NCBI GenBank assembly: GCA_956465555.1
Contig: OY101124.1
Location: 682,001-746,000 of the forward strand
DNA length: 64,000 nt
Origin: Nitzschia sp. pyKryTriq1
Taxonomy: Eukaryota; Bacillariophyta; Bacillariophyceae; Bacillariales; Bacillariaceae
Reading direction: 5' to 3'
Positions 9,008-18,229 of this stretch are shown piece by piece. Each line of letters opens with the position of its first letter. Within the stretch, counting starts at the first letter, position 1. The notes beneath the pieces are model-generated. The model saw only the letters and a program-made list of their open reading frames with translations. It had not been told where the DNA came from and searched no databases. Position numbers and translations under genes: made by a program.

Positions 9008-10903
9008 TCAATAAATTTGCATGTGTTGGCGTCTTGGGCATGCTGCATCATGTGGTGGCTTGCCGCATCGTTTCGTCCCACTAGACTTGTCGATGAGATA
9101 AGTTTGGTACGATCTGCAATAAAGCCGATCGCCGACGAGGAAACAACAATCATCTGGGCGACGCCGATGGAACCACCTTCTGTTGACCGGCAGAGGTGGT
9201 GGCCGTGCTGGATTCGTCATATGAGGTGTTAGAGGCGGTGGGGGATACGAAGCTGGAGGCGGCGGTGGGGGATACGAAGCTGGAGGCGGCGGTGGGGGAT
9301 ACGAAGCTGGAGGCGGCGGTGGGGGATACGAAGCTGGAGGCGGCGGTGGGGGATTTGGCAATAGTGGTGGCGCTGGGTTTGGAGGATTTGGCAATCGCGG
9401 TGGATTCGGAATTGGAGGCGGTGTTTGTGTTGGCTGGATTAGTGGTGGCAGCGTTGGATCTTCATTCGGTGCTGGCTGGCGATGAGTACTACTAGTTGAT
9501 CGATGCCAAAAAGCATCACATTCGATGCAGTGGCAGCACTTGTCTCGGCTTGTGGGGCTTGCCTTGGCATTTCTTAGTAGTTGTCCCTCTAGGTACTTTG
9601 TTAGGAAGACCTCTCCGTTGTTGGAGGACGGGGGCTTCGTGACGTTCGCGAAGACTGGCGGAAGATTCAAGGCAGAAGCCTTGGCGTTTATGTGGTCCAG
9701 TAGACTGTGGTCCAAATGTTCAGGTACGTCACAGAAATCAATCGGAATATCACTTTCTTCAACACCTTTTCTTCGTCGCTCATCATTTTTGAATTTGTGT
9801 CGCATCTTCACGTTGTACTCGCAGGTCCCTCCCAGCGTGATAGTATCAAAGAGGAGTTGGCCCATGCCAGTGTTCCCGTAGTGGGCCTGGAATTCATGAC
9901 TCTTCTCCAGTGCGGATTCGGGCTTTAACGAGCGCCACTTTGAGAGCCCATGCTTGCTTTTCGGGCCTGGGGGAATTTCAGAGTAGTATCTCGCCTTGGA
10001 AGGATCAGCATCAGCAACAAACCGTACTTTTGAAAGTTGCTCCCTTGCGACCTTCTCAGTGCCTTTTGTGAAGGGAGATCGACCTACTTCATCCTTGGCG
10101 TCCTTCCACTTTGTAATCCATAGACCAAGTAAGTGCTCGGCAAGTTCGGGGTCGCGCATAATTTTGCGCAAAAACTCACTATATCGCTCCTTCCACTTCT
10201 TCGACTTCCGAAGCTCATTTATCGCTTCAGCAGAATACTTCTCGCCGTTCATAGTCCCTTCGGTGAGTGCTTTGACAAGGCCACCATGGTCTTGCTCGTT
10301 ATACGAGTAGACCGCCATGCGTAGCTCATAGAGGCACTCGCGGTACAATCGTGAATGCTGGTCCATTTGGTCGACGATGCGGTGGAGAAGATGGAACAGC
10401 CCGAGCTTGCAAACAATACCGAAACCAAACAGTATCTTCCAGAAATCCTCGTTTGAGGGGAAAATGTCCGTCCATACCTCCCCTGGATCAAATTGTCCTC
10501 GCGACTCGCAAGCACTTCGCAGCGCATGGGATGCATCGGAGATCTTGGTACTTGGAACGGTCCAGATCCCGATAATCTCCTTTGTCGAGCCCTTCATGCC
10601 GTCAAAATTTGCCTTTGCTTTCGGCATTTGGAAGAGGTTTTTCAAGGGAGCGAATGTGTGGTCAAATGCCACATTGTCCTCTGGCCCGACTGTCACACTC
10701 TGGAGCTCCCGCTCGTACCGTTCGAAGTTGGAGTATCCGTACGGCGTTAGAGGGCTGTGCTCGGCGTCTCGCCAGTACTGGGAAATTGCTTTCCCAGTCG
10801 GCGGGTAAATCTTCCCAAAGAATTCACGTTTTGTCAAGAAGGAGGTCGACACGGATGATCGATAAAGGTAAGTGAGTGATTTTCGCTCGTAATCTTTTTG
10901 CAT
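9008..10903 (-). CDS. DDE/RNase-H-like transposase-derived protein with proline-repeat and Cys-rich tail
   Basis: A 631-residue open frame. Residues about 65-200 resemble the core of cut-and-paste transposases of the large DDE superfamily: NVAFDHTFAPLKNL (first Asp), a helix-rich spacer, EVWTDIFPSNEDFW (second Asp) and a LFHLLHRIVDQM block where the family usually has a D.FH motif; here a Gly sits before LFH, so the usual Asp may be missing. A later EFQAHYGNTGMGQLLFD block is also transposase-like. The C-terminal third is proline-rich with four YPPPPPPAS repeats (27-bp DNA repeat, about 9235-9360), flanked by CCHCIEC and CCFLVGDRLYC zinc-ligand-like clusters. The N terminus starts abruptly at the ATG at 10903, so the gene may be 5'-truncated or lack an upstream exon. 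It sits between a 125-bp palindrome and a satellite/palindrome block. Family placement is tentative. Confidence 0.55.
   Translation of the reverse strand: MQKDYERKSLTYLYRSSVSTSFLTKREFFGKIYPPTGKAISQYWRDAEHSPLTPYGYSNFERYERELQSVTVGPEDNVAFDHTFAPLKNLFQMPKAKANFDGMKGSTKEIIGIWTVPSTKISDASHALRSACESRGQFDPGEVWTDIFPSNEDFWKILFGFGIVCKLGLFHLLHRIVDQMDQHSRLYRECLYELRMAVYSYNEQDHGGLVKALTEGTMNGEKYSAEAINELRKSKKWKERYSEFLRKIMRDPELAEHLLGLWITKWKDAKDEVGRSPFTKGTEKVAREQLSKVRFVADADPSKARYYSEIPPGPKSKHGLSKWRSLKPESALEKSHEFQAHYGNTGMGQLLFDTITLGGTCEYNVKMRHKFKNDERRRKGVEESDIPIDFCDVPEHLDHSLLDHINAKASALNLPPVFANVTKPPSSNNGEVFLTKYLEGQLLRNAKASPTSRDKCCHCIECDAFWHRSTSSTHRQPAPNEDPTLPPLIQPTQTPPPIPNPPRLPNPPNPAPPLLPNPPPPPPASYPPPPPPASYPPPPPPASYPPPPPPASYPPPPLTPHMTNPARPPPLPVNRRWFHRRRPDDCCFLVGDRLYCRSYQTYLIDKSSGTKRCGKPPHDAACPRRQHMQIY
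9235..9360. repeat. 27-bp coding minisatellite (YPPPPPPAS)
   Basis: About four tandem 27-bp units inside the transposase-like ORF. On the minus strand each codes for Tyr, six Pro, Ala and Ser. The units are nearly identical, which points to recent expansion. Confidence 0.85.
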
Positions 10904-10956
10904 GGAATAATGGAGATGTATACGAGTACTGTATTTTGAGAGGTGAGACGTCTAGT

Positions 10957-11446
10957 AGTCTGTCTGTCGTCGTCGTCTCTTAGTCTGTCTGTCGTCGTCG
11001 TCTATAACGGTAGTAGTCTTCTGGGCGTTTCGGTGATCTGCGCGCGGAAACCCGAAACTAGTCTGCTGGGCGTTTCGGTGATCTGCGCGCGGAAACCCGA
11101 AACTAGTCTGCTGGGCGTTTCGGTGATCTGCGCGCGGAAACCCGAAACTAGTCTGTCTGTCGTCGTCGTCGTCTATAACGGTAGTAGTCTTCTGGGCGTT
11201 TCGGTGATCTGCGCGCGGAAACCCGAAACTAGTCTGCTGGGCGTTTCGGTGATCTGCGCGCGGAAACCCGAAACTAGTCTGCTGGGCGTTTCGGTGATCT
11301 GCGCGCGGAAACCCGAAACTAGTCTGTCTGTCGTCCTCGTCGTCTATAACGGTAGTAGTCTTCTGGGCGTTTCGGTGATCTGCGCGCGGAAACCCGAAAC
11401 TAGTCTGCTGGGCGTTTCGGTGATCTGCGCGCGGAAACCCGAAACT
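10957..11446. repeat. Higher-order satellite: 45-bp units in 168-171-bp blocks
   Basis: Eight near-identical 45-bp units (start AGTCTGCTGGGCGTTTCGG) are grouped 3+3+2. Each group is preceded by a 33-36-bp spacer made of CTGTCTGTCGTCGTCG and CTATAACGGTAGTAG. The blocks repeat every 168-171 bp. Each 45-bp unit contains GTTTCGG...CCGAAAC, an inverted repeat able to form a hairpin. The plus strand is open throughout (SLLGVSVICARKPET repeats) only because the period is a multiple of three. Confidence 0.9.
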
Positions 11447-12460
11447 ACATCCACGCTTATTCTACGTACGTAGGTGGTTTCGTGAAAAAGAGTGGTCTGG
11501 CACCGGTCCTACTGATACAGTAAGAAAAGGACTGGTGCTTGTCCGACCGTGTCCTTTCTCCCCGAACCGACGACTCATTGGACCTTTTCCTGACGTGTTT
11601 CGGGTCTTTACGGAGAAAGGGTCAGCCGCGGTCAAACGAGTTCAACTTATTGATATAATGCGCGGTAAAATAAGCGTTTTGGTATTGTGTCAATTTTTCA
11701 ACGTACCAGCGCATCGCTAAAAGTTCAACAAAGTTTAAACGCGGTTAACCGCGGTTAACCTCGGTTGACCGCGGTTGACCGTGCGGTTAACCGCGGTTGA
11801 CCGCGGTTAACCGCGTTTAAACTTTGTTGAACTTTTAGCGATGCGCTGGTACGTTGAAAAATTGACACAATACCAAAACGCTTATTTTACCGCGCATTAT
11901 ATCAATAAGTTGAACTCGTTCGACCGCGGCTGACCCTTTCTCCGTAAAGACCCGAAACACGTCAGGAAATGGTCCAATGAGTCGTCGGTTCGGGGAGAAA
12001 GGACACGGTCGGAGGTCGAACGAGTTCGCCATTTTTAGCGAATTCCCGAAGGTCCCAGCCAGGTGCCCCGGGACCTCGTACCTCACGCTTCTTGGTCACC
12101 TTACACGTGTAGCCACCGTCACCCACCGGATCCGATGATCCTGCTAGCTTTTTGGTCTACCGGTACACCAGTTCTGTTCTGTTTTCTGTATTTCTTTCAC
12201 AACTAACATCATCATTCATCATCTCCTTCCTCTCTTCTTGTCGTGACCGTGCTCCACCTATCACTTCTTTCCTTCCGTACCGGTATCCCATCTCAACTGC
12301 AGAATTCTCGACTGTTATGTAGTAGCATTGGGATACTTTTAGCTTTAAGAAGGGACACGAGCGCGTCGAGGGCCAGAACAACGATGCAAACAAGGAGACC
12401 GTAGTCTGTCTGGCTGCTGCATCTTTGCCTGAAGATTTGTAATTTTGCAGGCTTTTTCTC
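11447..12460. other. Non-coding block with a 472-bp palindrome
   Basis: This holds the large palindrome at 11542-12013. A shorter imperfect inverted repeat lies just before it (GGCACCGGTCCT near 11500, AGGACTGGTGC near 11530). Its right flank (12014-12130) repeats the GGTCGAACGAGTTC word found inside the palindrome arms. The last 300 bases are probably the 5' region of the gene at 12461. Confidence 0.6.
11542..12013. repeat. 472-bp palindrome with decamer core
   Basis: Two arms of about 198 bp (TCCGACCGTGTCC... and its reverse complement) differ at only two positions that I can see, so they are about 99% identical. They flank a 75-bp core (about 11740-11814) built of GCGGTTAACC/GCGGTTGACC decamers. 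That decamer contains its own palindrome, GGTTAACC. The same 56-codon open frame therefore appears on both strands. It looks like a foldback or MITE-type element, or a recent inverted duplication. Confidence 0.95.
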
Positions 12461-13790
12461 ATGGGCAAGCATCATAAGAAATCCAAGCGCCAAAGATCCG
12501 AGGCGTCAGCAGAGGATGGACCGCACGACGCTGGTGCAATGTTGGGACCCCCCTCGGCGCCGCTGGTCCTCAAGCCCGAGCAACGCCACGATGGTGATTC
12601 TTCTGGGGAAAGGAAGCGAAAACATCAGGAAGTGGCGGGACAAGTAATTTCCTCCGAAACGCTAGCGCAAGAGTCTGCTACCCAAAAGCGAAAGAAAAAG
12701 AAATCAAAGAAGAAGAAGAAAACCAAACCTTTCGATGATGAAACGGTGGAGCTTACTGAACAGTATCCCACAGATGATATAGAGGAGTCGGAGTCGTCTT
12801 CTCCTTTGGAAGGTTCCATGGTCGGCGATATAATGGTACTCATCGACAGGACGAAAGGCGTCGTCTTTTCGACCACCGACCGAGAAGAACATGGCGCCCG
12901 AAAACAAGTTGGGATTGTGAAAGATGGCAAAATTCAGCTGACAATGAACGATGTTACAGGTACGCTACCAATGGCTCCAATCGTGTTGTTCTTTAGATTG
13001 CATGTATCGAAGCCGGCCTGGACCCCTTCCCGTGGTCTTTGTCCGGTCAAATATCGTGCCAGAGTGTGGGTACATTGGACGGGCTAAAATGGTCTAGTCG
13101 AATGTGCCGCCGGAGAGGCGGGTGTGACGTTTGAATAGTATTCCTCGACGGAAACGTACTCAATATCTTCTCTAATATTTATTTTCCTTATTTCCCACTG
13201 GGCAACAGCTAACGAGGGTACCAGTACTGCGAACGAAAACGAGGACGATATATCTAGCTTCCCCTTTGAGACGGATCCCGATGATCATTGCGAGTCGCCC
13301 ATGCAAGCTTATCAAGATATCGTGCCCTTTTTGAAATCTTGTGGCAAGAAGGTTCCATCAGCCCTTCAGATATATGACCCGTACTACTGCAATGGAGCGG
13401 TACGTCGAAACATTGAATCATTGGGGTTCCCCAATGTCTACAATAAGAAGGAAGACTGCTATCAAGTCTGGGAAACACCTAATCGTTACCCCGCTTTTGA
13501 CATCATGGTCACCAATCCACCATACAGTGCTGATCACATTGCAAAGTTGGTGAAGCATATTAGTTCTTCGTCTTTTGGGCGTGTACCTACCACCTCCCGC
13601 CTTTCGACAAGCCAAGAAATCAGATGTGCACAAGAAGTCCAGTCCTTTTGTATCCATGTGGTATATTTGGGGCGGAACGGCGGCTCAAAACGAACGATGG
13701 TTGACTTTGGCCCAAAAGATTTCGAATTGTGACGTTGCACGAAGCAAAAGTGCTTTGCGAGACTTGCGGCGAAAAGGGCAAAAGAAGTAA
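12461..13790 (+). CDS. Putative NPPY-motif methyltransferase-like protein, reading frame disrupted
   Basis: Exon 1 (12461-12959) codes a basic, Lys-rich N terminus (KRKKKKSKKKKK near residue 75, nuclear-localization-like). A 249-bp intron (12960-13208, GTACG...CAACAG) joins in frame to exon 2. There, PFETDPDDH, IYDPYYCNGAVRRN, GFPNVYNKKEDCY and TNPPYSADH (NPPY at residues 269-272) match a conserved protist family with an adenine-methyltransferase-like motif. After residue about 290 the frame continues only as uncharacteristic sequence to a stop at 13732. The +1 frame from about 13578 reads YLPPPAFRQAKKSD, SSPFVSMWYIWGG and RDLRRKGQKK before a stop at 13790, which looks like the true C terminus. 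From memory of the family, a segment normally lies between these two parts, so a deletion with frameshift, or an assembly error, is likely. No splice pair that would mend the frame is obvious. Substrate unknown. Confidence 0.6.
12960..13208 (+). other. Intron in the NPPY gene
   Basis: Donor ACAG|GTACGC and acceptor CAACAG|CTAACG. Removing it keeps the frame (phase 1) into the conserved exon 2. It is 249 bp and includes an in-frame stop at 13085-13087. Confidence 0.75.
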
Positions 13791-14497
13791 CTGCTCATAA
13801 AAGCGATGTTTCTACGATGAAGAAGAATCGAATATACTGTATACGTAAAGGTTATCCGAGTTATTAGCCGTATCACTCACTGTACCGCCAGTACCGGTAC
13901 GTTGTAGAGTTCGCTCCTTGGGTCGCCCTACTACAAATACTCCAAGCTAGACGAGTACTGGTGAGTGCCGGAACAAACTGGAACAAATAAGTAGCTAGTT
14001 CCACTCCATACTCAAGCTCTTAGCTCTACTCTAGTAGTCCCTCTAGTAGCGAAGGGAAATAAGAAGGTTTACTCTCTGGAGTAGAGTAGGGTCGTCAACA
14101 ACTTTTGATGTATCGCATCAGCTCATAACCCATTCTCAAGCTGCTTCCGAGAACGTCTGTACTGCAACGGTCACGTCATCACCGATCGCGGGTTGCGTTC
14201 GTGGTCCCGACGACCGCACGATTTTTGCACGGTGGGTTACCGCGATGAATGCGGTGGCTGCGGGGCGACAACAATAATAAAGGAGAAAGCGGGCAGACTG
14301 CTGGACCGCGGACTGCTGGATGGGCAAGGGGCAAGCCCTAATAATGAAGCTGCCATAAAGCCGAGTGTTGATCTTTTGCTACCGGTACAGTAACTCGAAA
14401 CCCTTCTCAAGATTAGGGAGACCAGTCTATTCTTTCGACCAAGGATAGATTGATAAATTTCTTCCTTCCCTGACCTTCCGTTGATTTAAAAAAAGAA
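13791..14497. other. Intergenic 0.7 kb, nothing coding seen
   Basis: It contains a few GTACCGGTAC words (about 13885 and 14380) and AGTAG/CTCTAGTAG-type simple sequence around 14030-14060. The bases just before 14498 are A-rich and give a good start context for eIF3d. No RNA gene is recognisable. Confidence 0.5.
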
Positions 14498-16126
14498 ATG
14501 GCAACATTTTCCGTGCCCTACGTGGCATCCAATTCGGACTCGTGGGGTCCTCCCGAGCACGATGATGCCAACCCCAACTCTCCTGCTTCCCTTCGGTTTG
14601 CTGATCTCCCGTATTCCCCGTTTGGCCGCTCCGACCGCCTCGGCCGGGCTGCCGATTTCACCTCGAAAGGCACCGATCGCCGAGGAAACCGCGGTCGCTA
14701 CAAGCAAAACGACGACGAAGACGACGGCGAGGAAGCCTTCCAACTCGTGGATACCTCCAAGACGAGCGCCACGAAACGCTTTGTCACACCCGCCTCGCGT
14801 CGGCGTCAACACACGGCTCGTCTTCGGCAAGTCAATGCGCGTCGTCAACAGGGTGTTAGCAGCTTGGCCAAAGAAACTCTCACCCGAGGAAGAGGGGGTG
14901 CTGGAGGTGGACCCGGTGGCCGCGGGGGTCGCGGTGGCGGAGGCCGGGGCGGTGGCCGAGGCGGCGGACGCGGCGGCAGGTTCAATAACAACCGAGTCGA
15001 TCGCTCACCATCGGTGGCAGTGCAGGCCGACTGGGTCAAAGTGGAAGAGCTGGATCTCGTCAAGCTCACGAAGCAATTGGTTGCGAGCACCGACGTTCCC
15101 ACCGCCGAAGATGTCTTGTGGTGTGGATTCTTGGATCCCTACAATGATGGCTACGACAAGATCACGTCGAGGCAGCCGCAGCCGCTCAAGCGTATGGAAC
15201 ACAAGGAGTTCTACCCTGTCACTACTACTGACGATCCGGTTCTAGAGAAGCTGGCTATTGACGGTATCGGACAAGTGTTTGTGACGGATGCTGTCCTCGC
15301 CCATCTCATGACTTGTACTCGTTCCGTCTACCCTTGGGATTTGGTAGTGCAAAAGTTGGCGGGTGGGATCTTGTTCATTGACAAACGAGATAACTCGCAG
15401 CTGGACTATTTGACAGTCCATGAAACGTCGTATCAGCCGCCCAGCCCAACCGATGATGGCATCAACTCCCCCGAACGTTTAGGGCTTGAGGCCACCATGA
15501 TCAACCAAAACTTTTCGCAACAAATCCTCAAGAAGTCTGGTCGCAAGGAAATGGATTTACCAAACCCATTCTTTGACGAAGATGACGCAGATGGCATGGA
15601 ACCGGCGTCGGTTGCCTTCCGATACCGTAAGTTTGCGCTCGATGCAAAGACGACTCTGGTCTGCCGAACAGAACTCCATGGATTGCTCAAGAACTCGCAG
15701 TACATGACTGCATTTGCCCTCAACGAGTATACTCCACCTAACTCGACCATGTCTTGGCGCGACAAGATTGATAACCAGCGTGGAGCTGTCTTGGCGAATG
15801 AACTCAAGAACAATTCCTTTAAACTGGCCAAATGGACTGCTCAATCGTTATTGGCAGGTGCGGATCAAATGAAGATTGGATTTTGCTCGCGATCTTCGCC
15901 CAAGAATGCCTATGAGCACGTGATTTTGGCGACGCAATTCTACCGTCCCAAGGACTTTGCGACACAGATCACCTTGAATGAGGGACAGATGTGGTCGATG
16001 ATGCGCATGTTTGTTCAGTTGTTTAACAAGCAAGAAGAAGGCAAGTATGTCTTGATGCGAGACCCCAACAAGGCCTCCCTCACCATGTACAAGGTACCAC
16101 CAGAGACCTTTGAAGACGAAGAGTAG
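14498..16126 (+). CDS. EIF3D: Translation initiation factor eIF3 subunit D
   Basis: A single-exon protein of 542 residues, close to the family's usual 530-590. It starts [17 protein letters not shown] and has the [21 protein letters not shown] block typical of eIF3d N termini. A Gly/Arg-rich stretch follows (about 127-168, RGG repeats), likely RNA binding. The cap-binding-type core then runs with [74 protein letters not shown] and [16 protein letters not shown], all recognisable eIF3d signatures. The acidic end is ETFEDEE. The protein acts in the cytoplasm in 43S/48S initiation and, in animals, in specialised cap recognition. The RGG tract is unusually long and GC-rich compared with the rest of the gene. 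Confidence 0.97.
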   Translation: MATFSVPYVASNSDSWGPPEHDDANPNSPASLRFADLPYSPFGRSDRLGRAADFTSKGTDRRGNRGRYKQNDDEDDGEEAFQLVDTSKTSATKRFVTPASRRRQHTARLRQVNARRQQGVSSLAKETLTRGRGGAGGGPGGRGGRGGGGRGGGRGGGRGGRFNNNRVDRSPSVAVQADWVKVEELDLVKLTKQLVASTDVPTAEDVLWCGFLDPYNDGYDKITSRQPQPLKRMEHKEFYPVTTTDDPVLEKLAIDGIGQVFVTDAVLAHLMTCTRSVYPWDLVVQKLAGGILFIDKRDNSQLDYLTVHETSYQPPSPTDDGINSPERLGLEATMINQNFSQQILKKSGRKEMDLPNPFFDEDDADGMEPASVAFRYRKFALDAKTTLVCRTELHGLLKNSQYMTAFALNEYTPPNSTMSWRDKIDNQRGAVLANELKNNSFKLAKWTAQSLLAGADQMKIGFCSRSSPKNAYEHVILATQFYRPKDFATQITLNEGQMWSMMRMFVQLFNKQEEGKYVLMRDPNKASLTMYKVPPETFEDEE

Positions 16127-17689
16127 AAAATGAAAGGCTCGGGCCGAGGATGTACGGATATGATGGATGGCGTCACAATTCAAATAGAAACTTCCGTTTA
16201 CATACAGAGATGCACAGCCTTCGTCATCTGCTGTGGGCTGTACAATACTGTCGTTAGCTCGATCAAGGTCCTACGAGTACCGTACTCGTACTTATATTGT
16301 TTCTACTTCTACTTATGCTTATACTGTACGTACTCCTCTCTGCTGAGATAGTACGGATAAAGCACTCCACCTCTGTGGGACGTGGGTCTCTCATTGGGTA
16401 TAGTGGCCGTACGGTACTGTACTGTATGTACCGGTACCAGGGACAGGTACCAGGGACAGGTACCTGGTAAATAAATACCGGACGAACGCGTGACGACTCG
16501 GCATGATCGTGTTTTCGTTGGTTGGCTTTGTTGCGTTTTGCTTTGCTGCGTCTCGCTTTGCTGTGTTTCGAGCGTTTTGGTAGACGAAGGCGAAGTGATC
16601 GAGGGCCCGTTTCGCTTTGCAGAATTTGGAGCTGGACTCGGCATGATCGTGTTTTCGTCGTCGTTGGTTGGCTTTGTTGCGTTTTGCTTTGCTGCGTCTC
16701 GCTTTGCTGTGTTTCGAGCGTTTTGGTAGGCACGTCGCTTCAAAATCTTTTCGGTAGCTTCTTCCTTGCTTTGTTTCGTCTTGCGTTAGCTCTTTGAGGC
16801 GTATCCCTTCTGCTTTGCTTTTGCGGCGAGCGATTTAGCTTGCTGGTTGCTGGTTGTCATTGTCAACGCTGTGATCTGTGTGAACTGTGAACAAGCCGAG
16901 AAACGACCGATCAATGATGGATGGAACAAAATTTGTTCCAACCTACATTGCGCGATGAAACGTGCTTGGGAGCGTCACACGAACGGATCATTCGGGAATG
17001 GGCAGGCTCGGAGCTCGGAGAGCGGAGATATTTTTATGATGATGGAAAGGCGATGCGGGCTCGATCTATTTTGGATCTATTTTCGTCGAGAAAGCGAAGA
17101 CCAACGGAATTCTGATTGCCACGAGTCCCATTTCCAGATACGGTGCCTTTCTTGCATACAATGGAATCTACGTCCCAAGCATCAAATATTCACTCCCGCA
17201 ATCATTCTTTCCTAAGAAGCAACTTGACAACGCGCAGAAATCCGTCATGGGCCCCATAGTCGCAAAATGCGGCTACAATCGCAAAACAGCCCACGCCCAC
17301 GTCTCGCTCTAGGTGTGCGTGGCGGTGCTTGCGACTTGCCAGGTACATACAGCAGGGTACAATTGCTTGTATGCTCGTATTAGTCAATTTTCATCTGTCA
17401 TTCGTCCGTTTGATTTTCGTTCTTCCAGAATTTTGTATCCCTCCCAGAGAGACCCGGAGATACGGGTGCGTCGAACGTCTGTGCGTTGTTCAAGTTGACT
17501 TCAAAAGATCGGCGCTCGGCACTCCGGCTTCAAAGTCTACGTTGGCCCCCGTAGAAATCTTACGGTAGATTATCACTGACGCCACGTACGCGAACGGATT
17601 TTGGTTTCTCGAGATGGGGGGACCTTGCACCTTGCCGTTATGAGGTCAATCACAATGTTCATCCAAAGTAAACTTTTGTTGTTGCAACC
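16127..17689. other. Intergenic 1.6 kb: GTAC cluster, 90-bp duplication, no firm gene
   Basis: A cluster of GGTACC/CAGGGACAGGTACC words lies at 16410-16475. The duplicated Phe/Cys-coding-like block 16496-16729 follows. Between 16850 and 17220 several short frames are open (one starting at 16921 gives 64 residues with YFYDDGKAMRARSILDLF), but none has a domain or clear gene structure. The 5' region of the thylakoid-protein gene lies at the right end. Confidence 0.5.
16496..16729. repeat. Direct duplication of a TTTGCTG-rich block
   Basis: Two copies of an 88-94-bp block (16496-16583 and 16636-16729), each starting ACTCGGCATGATCGTGTTTT and ending GAGCGTTTTGGTAG. They are separated by about 52 bp and differ mainly by an added TCGTCG in copy 2. 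Inside are short TTTGCTGCGTC/TTTGTTGCG sub-repeats. Confidence 0.85.
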
Positions 17690-18229
17690 ATGATCCGAGC
17701 TCTTTTCGTCCTTTCCCTTATTGTTGCCTGCGCTTCGGCGTTCGTTGCCCCGGCCAACCGTGCTGCTGGTGAGTTGATTCAAAGATCATAAACCATCATA
17801 TCGAGGTTCATGTTCGCGATCATAACATCGACGCGTTGCCGTTGAAATTTATCCGAGATACACAGTTTTAGCAAGAAAGTTTCACACGAAAAGCAAGAAA
17901 CGCGTTCCTTTTCGGGTGACGGTGGGATCTTGATGTGGATTTCTAGGTGTTCGACTGGGATTTCCCCTTGTTTTCCCATAATTGCGTATTTCTAACGGTT
18001 TTTGTTGCCCCTTCCCCTTGACGTCACAGTTGGACCCGCCTTTGTGGCACGGGAAGCCCCCAAGGTCAACATGATCGAGAATGTTGCCGATTTCTCTGAA
18101 ATCGCTGCTACCTCGAACATGGTTGCCTCCACCGTGACTGACTTCGGTGGATACTTGTTCCCCGTCTTCGGAATTGGTGCCCTTGCCGCCCTTATCCTTT
18201 ACCTTGCCCCTCCTCTTGTTGACGAGTAA
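17690..18229 (+). CDS. Small plastid-targeted single-TM thylakoid protein, possible photosystem subunit
   Basis: Exons 17690-17768 and 18030-18229 give 92 residues; the 261-bp intron (GTGAG...CACAG) joins in frame inside AA-V/G. The N terminus MIRALFVLSLIVACASAFVA is a signal peptide ending at an ASAF site, the diatom cue for import into complex plastids. A second lumen-type leader precedes a short mature chain (about 50 residues) with an acidic front and one TM segment near the C terminus, FGGYLFPVFGIGALAALI, ending PPLVDE. Such very small single-span proteins are typical of photosystem core accessory subunits (PsbW/PsbX-type or the diatom-specific PSI/PSII small subunits). I cannot tell which. 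A start at this ATG is required for the signal peptide. Confidence 0.75.
17769..18029 (+). other. Intron in the thylakoid-protein gene
   Basis: Donor GCTG|GTGAGT, acceptor GACGTCACAG|TTGG, phase 1, 261 bp. It separates the targeting sequence from the mature protein. Confidence 0.85.

Noticed and set aside
10943-11473. 176-codon repeat protein over the 45-bp satellite
   Set aside because: It arises from the period being divisible by three; no domain, start context or flanking coding sequence.
11535-12086. Matching frames on both strands of the large palindrome
   Set aside because: They are mirror images produced by the inverted repeat, not two genes.
16490-16797. Cys-rich frames over the duplicated TTTGCTG block
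   Set aside because: Composition-driven; the Cys runs come from GCTTTGCTG repeats.
16847-17215. Short frames including a 64-codon frame at 16921
   Set aside because: No domain, competing frames of similar length and no gene structure; left as unassigned sequence.
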